Shown here piece by piece: positions 8,101 through 15,789 of a DNA stretch of 64,000 nt. The DNA is from Pseudomonas sp. Ant30-3 (GTDB lineage Bacteria > Pseudomonadota > Gammaproteobacteria > Pseudomonadales > Pseudomonadaceae), in assembly GCF_000690905.1 (NCBI RefSeq), contig NZ_JMCL01000072.1:1-64000 (forward strand). Direction: 5' to 3'. A model generated the notes under the pieces. The model was not told the origin of the DNA. It did not search any database and worked only from the letters and a program-made list of their open reading frames with translations. The position numbers were made by a program, and so were the translations under genes. Numbering within the stretch: the stretch's first letter is position 1; each line of letters starts with the position of its first letter.

Positions 8101-9752
8101 GGGCTGAAGCCGTTGTCATCGCCCAGATTGGTGTACAGGCGCACGCTGTTGCTGCCGATCATTGCAACGTGAGTGCGACCGTCGCCGATCAGGTCTGTCA
8201 CTTGCGCCTGAGGATGAAAATACTCCAGCGGAAAGGCTTTGTAGGGCACGAATGTCGACCATTGCCGGTCCGGGTGCATCGTGAAAAAACCGTTGAAATT
8301 CGGCGAGTGCACGCCCCATTCCAGCCTACCGTCACCGTTCAGGTCGGCAAGCGACTGCCGCAGCGGTTTGCTGCTATCGGCAACGGGAATGTAGGGCAAT
8401 ATTTTCATGTCACCATAGCGCACATCATCACCGCCGCTGTCGGCGCGCAAGGGTTCGCGGTAGTACCAGGCCTTGTCGTAGCGGCATAAAATCCCAGGCA
8501 TGCCTTTGCCATACAAGTCGACCAGTTGATAACGCTGACCGTCATTCAAACCGGGCATTTGAGGGAAGCTGCTCCAGCCCGGGTGAGGCTTGTCGAGGCC
8601 GAACGGCGCGTAGTTGAACTCCATCGGCGGCCGACTCTCCACTTTGCCCTGAGCGTCGAAAGCCTGCAGGTGGGCGGCGGTCAGATGGTTGTAATCCAGA
8701 GAATTGGTCGTGTGGTTGAGCAGCAGTCGCTGGACGAGTTTCGGCGCGTCGCCAAGCTCGGCCCTGAAGTGATGAAACATCAGCACTTGGCGGCACAGGC
8801 GGCGAGTGCCCAGTTCGAACCCATAGTCGTAATTCCAGAAGGGGTCGCTGCGCTCGAGCCAATCGCCGTATTGATCCGCGTCCTGCAAATAGGGAAGACC
8901 ATAGGCCGGTGTTTGCGTCAGGTCGTGGCTGCGTTCGCCATAGTCGAACAGCAGGTGAAAATGGAAATCCTGATCCTTCCAGCCCTCGGCGTCCCACGAA
9001 TACAGGGTCGAGCTTGCCACGGCGTTTCCGTACAGCACCCGATGCAAATGGCGCTGGGCGCGGTAGTCGCGAAAGTCCGGCGCGAGTGGCTCTTCGGTCT
9101 CGGCCTTGTATTCATACACGATGTGCTCACCGCGCACCGAAACGGTCTCGTCCAGCAGCCATACGCCGACGCGTTCTGGCTCCAGCGGCTTGTCTTCGTC
9201 GCGCGGCTCGGCCCGGCGTGACGCCAGCGTCTTGCCGTACATGTGGACACTGCCGTCGGCGGTGTGGATCAGCCAGAATCCCGCAGCATCGGTCTCACTG
9301 AGCCATCGTTCGATGCGTGCAAACCCACCCTCGACCCGCGGCTGGTAGCGGACCTTCTGATAGATGGTCTCTCCCATCGTTTCTGGCGTTTTGACCAGTT
9401 CGCCTTTTGCATCCAGCTCCGGCATCCAGGTTTCACCGTCCGGACCGACGACCAGATCCTTGCGCGGGTCATAAACCGGAACACCCTTGCTGGTGCGCAG
9501 GGTGATGGCGTTGACCGTCAAATGCCAACCGATGCCGAACGTACTGTTGCCGACGTGACTGCTGTAACCGAGCGACATCGCCGGGACGAGGTCTCTGTTG
9601 GGTGCCTTGCTGATCGGAATATTCAGTTGGTACGAGGCAGCACCGGACGTACCCATCGCCCCCCAACCACCAAAACTGGCAATGGCTCCGCCAATTTTGG
9701 GTTGGGCTGGCGCTGCAATATTGATCGTGCCTTTTTGTTCTTCCGTGGTCAT
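5121..9752 (-). CDS. tcaC: Insecticidal toxin complex TcB subunit (TcaC/TcdB type)
   Basis: This 1543-residue protein has TcB architecture. An SpvB-like N-terminal region (about 20-350) begins with a GGAIASFGGWGAMGTSGAASY-like segment. An FG-GAP/VCBS beta-propeller (about 430-700) shows repeats such as LADLNGDGRLEWG, VTDLIGDGRTH and LADLDGSGATD. TcdB middle regions follow to the C-terminus. In known complexes TcB and TcC form a cocoon that holds the toxic C-terminus of TcC and docks on the TcA pore. I chose ATG 9752 because AGGTGG lies 8 nt upstream; a GTG four codons earlier overlaps that site. No signal peptide is seen, as usual for Tc proteins. The gene has its own lux-box-like palindrome at 9818-9833 and lies apart from the TcA genes. 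No TcC gene adjoins it. Confidence 0.9.
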   Translation of the reverse strand: MTTEEQKGTINIAAPAQPKIGGAIASFGGWGAMGTSGAASYQLNIPISKAPNRDLVPAMSLGYSSHVGNSTFGIGWHLTVNAITLRTSKGVPVYDPRKDLVVGPDGETWMPELDAKGELVKTPETMGETIYQKVRYQPRVEGGFARIERWLSETDAAGFWLIHTADGSVHMYGKTLASRRAEPRDEDKPLEPERVGVWLLDETVSVRGEHIVYEYKAETEEPLAPDFRDYRAQRHLHRVLYGNAVASSTLYSWDAEGWKDQDFHFHLLFDYGERSHDLTQTPAYGLPYLQDADQYGDWLERSDPFWNYDYGFELGTRRLCRQVLMFHHFRAELGDAPKLVQRLLLNHTTNSLDYNHLTAAHLQAFDAQGKVESRPPMEFNYAPFGLDKPHPGWSSFPQMPGLNDGQRYQLVDLYGKGMPGILCRYDKAWYYREPLRADSGGDDVRYGDMKILPYIPVADSSKPLRQSLADLNGDGRLEWGVHSPNFNGFFTMHPDRQWSTFVPYKAFPLEYFHPQAQVTDLIGDGRTHVAMIGSNSVRLYTNLGDDNGFSPGRDVPHDENDALPLPGNSETEIVGFSDLLGSGRQHLFRLRHKSLEIWTNLGHGQFGNRIVLQTPEFSYEQFNASQVLLADLDGSGATDLIYLESDRMRVFMNHCGKGFAKVSIDLPWPEGVRYDRLCQVTTADLLGLGCTSVVLTVPHRSPRHWRYDFISAKPYLLNRSNNNMGALSFIDYRSSAQEFLDEQAEQPGKIVESGLPFAMHLVKCQTQKDEITSTTLSQRISYRDAYYNTFEREVGGFGLTIQTDTETSAAARASVGFTAPILSKTWYHTGKSIDPPRDGYYDADAQAVPLNPTLVERYHAADNASETLDSLDENTTREIARALSGSTLRNEVFAFDDTRVPYAVAEHRSMVRLLRAKGDHDAYAVLQPLALESISYEYEPLMPDDPRCEHTINVKFDRFGTALHAFKIYYPRRRTADNPPFDDEHENRYWMDAHDEQQQRWYLTESRAEFIHINPAEGWKFGMPFRLGLEYRKRDNARKEEKAKLTMADIHHERFVELSQDDGDWATGWELAGKSMQFYVDPETGDTMEKGTATVHALPGYVEIAELDAKALSAYDKLKDDQGEMPFNLYEKLVSVGYDTMDWFLPETGPIPVAKPPEAKDHLWLVRRGFPAYRKEQDFYNVDHFQQTRSHGITKVSYDPHWCVHTAIELPDGCITRTSDTDYCTFLPATIVDPNQNTQEARYNAFGEVVVSSFYGTELGKKVGFYPLADYVRPDDRSPASAINDPKKAIGNFAMAMFSDAFSWMGQIPQQSPPDAEWLAWAQAHGFVLPSGHLCDRARQHVLQLENPSPDEARLQQYLAAAHREPVHVATLQADRYPGDPELQIRIAIIHQDGFGRVLQTKQEVEPGKAWIVKPDGTLALKSDGTPEEAEAARRWRVSEPVEYNNKGETVRVYRPYFADQFRRINDDSLRESAFHDKQFYDAAGRPTHTVLAKKMLQGEPPEMKNLRREQQYRCWYTIAFDENDLFDPPKEIKKRNPWTTLH

Positions 9753-9788
9753 TCGCTTTTCCACCTGACAAGTCGCACAAGTGCAATC

Positions 9789-9833
9789 AAGCTATCAGCG
9801 GGGGCGGAAGTTGTGACCTGTTACATCTGACAG
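9789..9833 (-). promoter_or_regulatory. Lux-box-like operator and promoter of the TcB gene
   Basis: The palindrome at 9818-9833 reads CTGTCAGATGTAACAG in gene orientation. With its flanks (AC...GT) it forms the classical 20-bp lux-box shape. At the spacing used by the other three copies (23 nt) the hexamer is TAGCTT (9789-9794), a weak -10. GATAGC, two bases closer, is an alternative. The box ends 65 bp before the ATG. Confidence 0.7.
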
Positions 9834-9870
9834 GTGGCCGTGATTTCTCTCGGGAAAAAGCCGGGCGAAA

Positions 9871-9901
9871 AAAAACCGGCCTGTCAGACAGGCCGGTTTT
9901 T
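9871..9901 (-). terminator. Rho-independent terminator of the fumarase gene
   Basis: A 15-bp perfect stem (AAAAACCGGCCTGTC with its complement, 9871-9885 and 9887-9901) is followed on the minus strand by a T run. It lies 20 bases after the fumarase stop and separates that gene from the TcB promoter. Confidence 0.9.
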
Positions 9902-9920
9902 CAAGACGCTTCAGCGCTGC

Positions 9921-11444
9921 TTACTGCACTTCTATCGCCAGACTTTCACTGATCTTTTTCTGCCAGATCGCAGGGCCGGTGATGTGCACTGACTCGCCGT
10001 TGCTGTCCACCGCAACGGTCACTGGCATGTCTTTGACGTCGAACTCGTAGATCGCTTCCATGCCCAGTTCGGCGAACGCGACCACGCGGGATTTCTTGAT
10101 CGCTTGCGCCACCAGGTAAGCCGCGCCGCCAACAGCCATCAGATAAACCGCCTTGTGGTCCTTGATCGCTTCGATCGCGGTAGGGCCACGTTCGGATTTG
10201 CCGATCATGCCCAGCAGGCCGGTTTGCTCGAGGATCTGACGGGTGAACTTGTCCATCCGCGTTGCAGTGGTCGGGCCAGCCGGGCCGACGACTTCTTCGC
10301 GCACCGGATCAACCGGGCCGACGTAATAGATGAAGCGCCCCTTAAGGTCCACCGGCAGGGTTTCGCCCTTGTTGAGCATCTCGACCATGCGTTTGTGCGC
10401 AGCGTCGCGACCGGTGAGCATCTTGCCGTTGAGCAGGACGGTTTCGCCCGGCTTCCAGCTCTGTACGTCTTCCGGGGTCAGGGTGTCGAGGTTGACACGA
10501 CGGGCCGACGGGCCGGCTTCCCAGACGATTTCCGGGTAGGCGTCCAGCGGTGGCGCTTCCAGCGAGGCCGGGCCGGAACCGTCGAGCACAAAGTGCGCGT
10601 GACGGGTGGCGGCGCAGTTGGGGATCATGCACACCGGCAGCGAGGCGGCGTGGGTCGGGTAATCCATGATCTTCACGTCGAGCACGGTGGTCAGGCCGCC
10701 GAGACCCTGAGCGCCGATGCCGAGTTGGTTGACCTTCTCGAACAGCTCCAGGCGCATCTCTTCGATACGGTTGGACGGGCCGCGCTTTTTCAGCTCGTGA
10801 ATGTCGATGGACTCCATCAACACTTCCTTGGCCATGACCGCAGCTTTTTCGGCGGTACCGCCGATGCCAATGCCGAGCATGCCCGGTGGGCACCAGCCGG
10901 CGCCCATGGTGGGCACGGTTTTCAGGACCCAGTCGACGATCGAGTCGGACGGGTTGAGCATGGCCATCTTCGACTTGTTCTCTGAACCGCCGCCCTTGGC
11001 CGCCACGTCCACTTCCACGGTGTTACCCGGGACGATGGAGTAATGGATCACTGCCGGGGTGTTGTCCTTGGTGTTTTTGCGAGCACCCGCCGGGTCGGCG
11101 AGGATCGAGGCACGCAAGACGTTTTCCGGCAGGTTGTACGCGCGGCGCACGCCTTCGTTGATCATGTCGTCCAGGCCCATGGTGGCGCCATCCCAGCGCA
11201 CGTCCATGCCCACGCGAACGAACACGGTGACGATACCGGTGTCCTGGCAGATCGGGCGGTGACCGGTGGCGCACATGCGCGAGTTGATCAGGATCTGCGC
11301 CATCGAATCACGCGCTGCCGGCGATTTTTCGCGCAGGTAGGCTTCGTGCATCGCCTGAATGAAATCGACGGGGTGGTAGTAGGAAATGAATTGCAGGGCG
11401 TCGGCAACGCTTTGTATCAGGTCGTCTTGCTTGATCACGGTCAT
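9921..11444 (-). CDS. fumA: Fumarate hydratase, class I (iron-sulfur)
   Basis: This 507-residue cytoplasmic enzyme reversibly hydrates fumarate to L-malate in the TCA cycle. It is the single-chain class I type: an N-terminal alpha domain with cluster-ligand cysteines in RMCATGHRPICQDTG and MIPNCAATRHAHF, and a C-terminal beta domain (MLTGRDAAHKRM, GPTTATRMDKF). The start at 11444 has GAGGAG 8 nt upstream; the ten residues of open frame before it lack a ribosome site. It is next to a GGDEF gene and pykA, the same neighbourhood I recall in P. aeruginosa. The gene is core and carries no lux-box-like site. Confidence 0.95.
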   Translation of the reverse strand: MTVIKQDDLIQSVADALQFISYYHPVDFIQAMHEAYLREKSPAARDSMAQILINSRMCATGHRPICQDTGIVTVFVRVGMDVRWDGATMGLDDMINEGVRRAYNLPENVLRASILADPAGARKNTKDNTPAVIHYSIVPGNTVEVDVAAKGGGSENKSKMAMLNPSDSIVDWVLKTVPTMGAGWCPPGMLGIGIGGTAEKAAVMAKEVLMESIDIHELKKRGPSNRIEEMRLELFEKVNQLGIGAQGLGGLTTVLDVKIMDYPTHAASLPVCMIPNCAATRHAHFVLDGSGPASLEAPPLDAYPEIVWEAGPSARRVNLDTLTPEDVQSWKPGETVLLNGKMLTGRDAAHKRMVEMLNKGETLPVDLKGRFIYYVGPVDPVREEVVGPAGPTTATRMDKFTRQILEQTGLLGMIGKSERGPTAIEAIKDHKAVYLMAVGGAAYLVAQAIKKSRVVAFAELGMEAIYEFDVKDMPVTVAVDSNGESVHITGPAIWQKKISESLAIEVQ

Positions 11445-11900
11445 CTGTCGCGCTCCTCTAAAAGACGGGAACATTCAATAAGGTGCTCGCAGCTTGGGTG
11501 CATCGGTCGGTTGCGAACACCTTGCAGGGCACGCCGGGCATGCTGGCGCGACGCTAAAAAGGCGCGGCAGTATAGCGCGGGTCGTCGGCGTAAACACGCG
11601 CCGGCAGTCAATCGTTGGTCGCATACGCAGGCGGTGCAGATAAAGCTGCGCGGGCGCGCTCATCTATTGGAGTCGGCTTGCTGGCGATAGCGTTTCGGGC
11701 AGCCAGCCAATTTGTGACTGGCAGGTCGCTATCGCCAGCAACCCGGTTCCTGACAGGTGCAGGCACCATCAACAGTTAACCGGGTCAGCGCTTTGACGCC
11801 AGTTTTTCTCCCTAAAAATTCAATGGTCATTTACCCGACTGCCCACTAAAGTGGCAGTCGGTCTGTAGAACAGGACGCTCTGTCAGCCTTCTTTCGCACG
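11445..11900. other. Intergenic region with an imperfect REP-type repeat
   Basis: This 456-bp gap between the divergent fumarase and diguanylate cyclase genes holds an imperfect inverted repeat (11669-11692 with 11727-11750, core GGCTTGCTGGCGATAGCG). No gene is visible. Promoters for both flanking genes are expected here, but I cannot assign them with confidence. Confidence 0.6.
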
Positions 11901-13019
11901 GTGAGTCAACGATTGACCCATAACGCAATCCAACGCCTTTTGCTCAAACGCTTCGCCCTCGCAGCCGGCACTTACGCCTTGGCTTTGCTGCTGCTGTGGC
12001 TGGCGTTTTTCACGGGCCATTACGATGAGCCGTTGGCCAATGTGGCCGTCGGCAGCGCCCTGGTGGTCATCAGCCAGGCGACGCTCTTTGCGCTTTTTTA
12101 CAGCGGCCGGAACCTGCGGTTTCCAGACCCCAGCCTGACCGAGCCCCAGGTCTTGCTTGGCCTAGGCTGGCAAACCTGGCTGATCGCCAACCTCGACGAG
12201 GCTCGCGGTGCGTTTCTGGTGTTCTACCTGCTGATCATGCTGTTCGGGCTGTTTCATCTGTCGCGCCGCGCATTTGTGCGGTGCGCGTTGTTGGTGTTCT
12301 TCAGTTTTTGCGCGATCACTCTGTGGGAGGGCTACCACTTCGAGCTGACCGACCCGGCGCTGTCTGCGCTGCAGGTGTGCGTACTGCTGATTGTGCTGAT
12401 CTGGCTGGAACTTTACGCCCGTTATGTCCAGGCCTCGCGGCAACGCATGCGCCAGCGACGCTTCGCTTTGCAGGCGCATCAGGACACCTTGCGCGGCATG
12501 ATGCGCCAGCTCGAGGACCTGGTCGCCACCGACGAACTGACCGGGTTATTCAATCGCCGGCATTTCCTGCGCCTGGCCTCACGCGAACTCAACGCCATGG
12601 AATCGGGCGTAGTCCACGGCCTGGCGTTGATCGACCTTGACCACTTCAAACGCATCAACGACGTGCATGGGCATGCCGCCGGCGATCAGGTGCTGCAAGC
12701 CTTCGCCGCTGTCGCCACGGCGTGCCTGCGCGAGGGCGACGTGCTGGCCCGTTATGGCGGCGAAGAATTCGTTTTGTTGTTGCCCGATTGCGATCCCGAG
12801 CGTTTGACTGCGTGTTGCGAACGTCTGCGCATTGCGTTTACCGATGTCGAGCTGATCGGTCTGGATGTCGCTCACCTCAGTTTGTCCGCAGGCATGACGC
12901 TACTGGAGCTGGGGGACGACCTCGACGACGCGCTGCAGCGAGCCGATCAGGCGCTCTATCGGGCCAAACGCGACGGTCGCAATCGGTGTGCCGCAGCGTG
13001 GGAAAACGTCGATGCCTGA
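11901..13019 (+). CDS. sadC: Membrane diguanylate cyclase (SadC-like)
   Basis: The protein has 372 residues from GTG 11901. The N-terminal half holds about five to six hydrophobic helices (residues 15-175). A short charged coil follows, then a GGDEF domain (about 205-365) with an intact RYGGEEF active site. RxxD (REGD), five residues before it, is the product-inhibition I-site. It should make cyclic di-GMP from two GTP at the inner membrane. Position beside fumarase and ahead of a ferredoxin reductase and pykA matches sadC of P. aeruginosa, a cyclase controlling attachment and motility; the name is by synteny. The last 8 bp overlap the next gene. Confidence 0.88.
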   Translation: MSQRLTHNAIQRLLLKRFALAAGTYALALLLLWLAFFTGHYDEPLANVAVGSALVVISQATLFALFYSGRNLRFPDPSLTEPQVLLGLGWQTWLIANLDEARGAFLVFYLLIMLFGLFHLSRRAFVRCALLVFFSFCAITLWEGYHFELTDPALSALQVCVLLIVLIWLELYARYVQASRQRMRQRRFALQAHQDTLRGMMRQLEDLVATDELTGLFNRRHFLRLASRELNAMESGVVHGLALIDLDHFKRINDVHGHAAGDQVLQAFAAVATACLREGDVLARYGGEEFVLLLPDCDPERLTACCERLRIAFTDVELIGLDVAHLSLSAGMTLLELGDDLDDALQRADQALYRAKRDGRNRCAAAWENVDA

Positions 13020-13947
13020 GGTGCGCGTCGGCGAGCGCCAGTGGTCGGTGACGGCCGGCAGTAATCTGCTCGACACGTTAAATCACAACGGCGTAGCGGT
13101 GCCCTATAGCTGCCGCGCTGGCAGTTGCCATGCGTGTCTGGTGCAGTGCGTGCAAGGCCTGCCGAATGACAGTCGGCCGGATGCCCTCAGCGCAGAACAG
13201 CGTGCGCAGGGCTGGCGCCTTGCGTGCCAGTGTCAGGTGGTCGAGGACTTGCAAGTGCACGCGTTCGATCCGCAACAGGACGGTCGCCCCGCCGAAGTCG
13301 CGGCTGTCGATTGGCTCAGCGCCAATGTGCTGCGTCTGCGTGTCAACCCTCAGCGGCCGCTGCGCTACAACGCCGGACAGCACCTGGTGCTCTGGGCCGG
13401 CAATGTGGCGCGGCCTTACTCCCTCGCCAGCCTGCCGGAAGAAGACCGTTTTCTGGAGTTTCATCTCGATTGTCGTCACTTGGGTGAATTCAGCGCTGCC
13501 GCCCGCCGCCTGAAGATTGGCGACCCGTTGCGTCTCGGCGAGCTGCGCGGCGGCGCGCTGCATTACGATGCCGACTGGTCTTCCCGACCCTTGTGGCTGA
13601 TGGCAGCAGGAACGGGCCTTGGGCCGCTGTTCGGCGTTCTGCGCGAAGCGTTGCGACAGGATCACCAAGGTGACATTCGCGTCATTCACCTGGCCCATGA
13701 TGCCGACGAGCATTACCTGGCCAAACCCTTGCAGGCCATGGCGGCCAGCCGTCCGAACCTGAGTATCGAGCTGTGGACGCCGACCGGGTTGCCCGAGGCT
13801 TTGGCGCAACTGCGGCTTGTTTCCCGGCAAACCCAGGCCTTACTCTGCGGGTCACCTGCCAGTGTCGAGGCCTTTGCCCGACGCCTGTATCTGGCCGGAT
13901 TGCCGCGCAACCAACTGCTGGCCGACGAGTTCTTGCTGCGTGGTTGA
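13012..13947 (+). CDS. 2Fe-2S ferredoxin / FAD-NAD(P) oxidoreductase fusion
   Basis: This 311-residue electron-transfer protein has a plant-type 2Fe-2S domain at its N-terminus (about 1-90; CRAGSCHACLVQC plus a later Cys in LACQCQ). A ferredoxin-NADP reductase-like module follows, with RPYSLAS for FAD binding and AAGTGLGPLFG for the pyridine nucleotide. It resembles the reductase components of ring-hydroxylating oxygenases, but no oxygenase partner is nearby, so its acceptor is unknown. ATG 13012 lies inside the end of the cyclase gene (ATGCCTGA overlap), so the two are probably co-translated. The same pair occurs in P. aeruginosa as I recall it. Confidence 0.85.
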   Translation: MPEVRVGERQWSVTAGSNLLDTLNHNGVAVPYSCRAGSCHACLVQCVQGLPNDSRPDALSAEQRAQGWRLACQCQVVEDLQVHAFDPQQDGRPAEVAAVDWLSANVLRLRVNPQRPLRYNAGQHLVLWAGNVARPYSLASLPEEDRFLEFHLDCRHLGEFSAAARRLKIGDPLRLGELRGGALHYDADWSSRPLWLMAAGTGLGPLFGVLREALRQDHQGDIRVIHLAHDADEHYLAKPLQAMAASRPNLSIELWTPTGLPEALAQLRLVSRQTQALLCGSPASVEAFARRLYLAGLPRNQLLADEFLLRG

Positions 13948-14207
13948 GTGCTGATTTTGTGGCGAGCGAGCTTGCTCGCGCTGGGCTGCACAGCGGCCCC
14001 AAAAGTTTGTAGGCGCTGCGCACTCAAGCGGGAGCAAGCATCCTCGCCACAGATGTTGACCACGCTAGCCTCATCGCGGGCAAGCCCGGCACCCACAGGT
14101 TTTGTGCTCTCCCCCGATGTTGTTGGCACGCCTAATCCGTGTGGGAGCGGTATTGCCCGCGATGACGTCAGCCCAGGCAACATAGCGCCTGGATCAGCAA
14201 ACCAAGA
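13948..14207. repeat. Cluster of REP-like inverted repeats
   Basis: Several diverged copies of the GCGAGC/GCTCGC and GGGAGCGGTATTGCCCGCGATGA type motifs fill the gap between the oxidoreductase gene and the delta-60 terminator. Examples are 13958-13980 with 14030-14055, and 14070-14095 with 14140-14166. I see no gene here. Confidence 0.6.
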
Positions 14208-14233
14208 AGCCCCACCATTCACATGGCGGGGCT
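14208..14233 (-). terminator. Terminator of the delta-60 repeat gene
   Basis: The stem AGCCCC-A-CCAT pairs with ATGG-C-GGGGCT around the loop TCAC. It lies 25 bases after the stop at 14258. It is almost identical to the pykA terminator at 15741-15766. Confidence 0.8.
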
Positions 14234-14257
14234 CTGGTTTCCTTCGATTACCGTCCG

Positions 14258-15535
14258 TTACTGAGCTGTGTTCACAAAACGGGCGACCAGGGCTGCTACG
14301 CTAAACCCGGTCCAATCGCCCACGATCAATATATTCCCATCCTTTTGTAGGGCCATGCCCTGAGCCACGGTGTAATGGCCCTCGAATCTAGTAGCGCTCC
14401 AGCCCTTGCCGCGCCCGAATTCGACATCCAGTATTCCGCCAAGACTGTAACGTGCCACAACAAACAAAGGCTGCCCGCCTTGTACGCCCATCCTTCCGGC
14501 CACGATGATTTTCCCGCCAGTTACACCGATATTCCTGAACATGACAAAGGAATCGTCATCAAAGGATTGAATCAGGACTTTGCCGTTATTGAACGCAGGA
14601 TCCAGATCCCCCTTGTCGGTGAGCCCGGCCAGCGCGCCAGAGCCCGCCGAGCTGCCGGCTACCACAACGCTGGAACCGGAAGACAGGCAGAGCGCCTCGA
14701 AATCGGCTTCCGGAAACAGTTTAAAGCCACTTTCAGCGAAGTCAGTGTCAAAAGTGCCGTTGTCATTAAGACGAGCCACCATGCCTTTTCTGGCAAGGGT
14801 TCCACATACGGTGATTTTCCCGTTGTGCACCAGCACGTCCTTGATAGAACTATGCCCCCAATGCTGATTGGTCACGGCGACAAAACCTGTGCCGTTGAAA
14901 CTGTTATCAAACGAGCCGTCGGTGTTAAGCCGGATCAGCAGCGCAACGGTTGCGATCCAGATGGGCATGTAAATTTCCATGACAACATAGATTTTCCCAT
15001 CCGCTACCGCGCAAGGCCCAGATGCGCCTGTAGCGACTGCGGTCCAAGGGTTCGAGCCCAGGCCAAGGTCTTGCGCAAGGGTCTGCGGCGCTTTGACGGT
15101 CAATAGACCGTTAATGCCAAAGTCTTCATCTGCACTGCCGTCGGCATGAAGCCGGGCCAGCACAACCTCTCCCGATTTAGTATCGATACCTGATAGCAGA
15201 ATCCTGGGTTCGCCATTGACTGTCAGAAAATGGATCTGGCGCAAATGGGTGTCTTTCCCGGGGCCAAAGGACAATATCACATAGCCGTTTTTGCCAAATG
15301 CTGTATAGGGCGTCCCGTCCTTGTTGAAACAGGCAATGCCCAGCTTGTGCCAGATTTCATCGCCCTCTGCGTCGACGCCTCCGCCAATGTAAATTTTGCC
15401 GTCGGGGCCTTCTTCGATGCACTCGCCTCCCGTATCTGTGGCGTTTGGATATTGAACGACCAACTGGCCTGTTTGATTCAGGTTGAGGTCAAGATCGCCA
15501 GGAGCGAGAGTCGTCATTGCAGTAGACTGGCTCAT
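14258..15535 (-). CDS. Delta-60 repeat beta-propeller protein in the Tc regulon
   Basis: This 425-residue protein is built of about six delta-60 repeats, recognisable from lines such as PYTAFGKNGYVI, SADEDFGINGLL, SFDNSFNGTGFV, TFDTDFAESGF and ILDVEFGRGKGW. A seven-bladed-type propeller is likely. There is no signal peptide and no enzyme motif. ATG 15535 has AAAGGA 8 nt upstream. It lies between core genes (oxidoreductase and pykA), where I recall no such gene in relatives. Upstream it has the lux-box-like palindrome shared with the Tc toxin genes (15677-15692), so I infer a role with that toxin. Its function is unknown; binding or assembly is a guess. Its terminator duplicates the pykA one, which suggests insertion. 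Confidence 0.8.
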   Translation of the reverse strand: MSQSTAMTTLAPGDLDLNLNQTGQLVVQYPNATDTGGECIEEGPDGKIYIGGGVDAEGDEIWHKLGIACFNKDGTPYTAFGKNGYVILSFGPGKDTHLRQIHFLTVNGEPRILLSGIDTKSGEVVLARLHADGSADEDFGINGLLTVKAPQTLAQDLGLGSNPWTAVATGASGPCAVADGKIYVVMEIYMPIWIATVALLIRLNTDGSFDNSFNGTGFVAVTNQHWGHSSIKDVLVHNGKITVCGTLARKGMVARLNDNGTFDTDFAESGFKLFPEADFEALCLSSGSSVVVAGSSAGSGALAGLTDKGDLDPAFNNGKVLIQSFDDDSFVMFRNIGVTGGKIIVAGRMGVQGGQPLFVVARYSLGGILDVEFGRGKGWSATRFEGHYTVAQGMALQKDGNILIVGDWTGFSVAALVARFVNTAQ

Positions 15536-15647
15536 TGTTTAATTCCTTTATTCGAAGTGAGTATCCGTCAGGTACTGCCAATGGCGAGCCGCAAACGCCA
15601 TGCGTAAAAACGCTGGATGACAGTAATAGCAGCGGTGGACGAGATCG

Positions 15648-15692
15648 ATTAAAGGCGCTGTTGACAGCGACGTCTACTGTCACATTTGACAG
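15648..15692 (-). promoter_or_regulatory. Lux-box-like operator and -10 of the delta-60 gene
   Basis: The palindrome at 15677-15692 reads CTGTCAAATGTGACAG in gene orientation. TTTAAT (15648-15653), five of six to a sigma-70 -10, begins 23 nt beyond it. The 5' leader before the ATG is then about 105 nt. Confidence 0.72.
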
Positions 15693-15740
15693 GTTAGGGG
15701 TACGTTCCAGCTCATTTCGTCCGTTCCGCAAACGAAAAAA

Positions 15741-15766
15741 AGCCCCGCCATTCACATAGCGGGGCT
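15741..15766 (-). terminator. Rho-independent terminator of pykA
   Basis: The stem AGCCCCGC/GCGGGGCT has a T run on the minus strand (A tract 15735-15740). It lies about 23 bases after the pykA stop. Confidence 0.88.
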
Positions 15767-15789
15767 TTGCGTTTTCACTAACCGATCAC

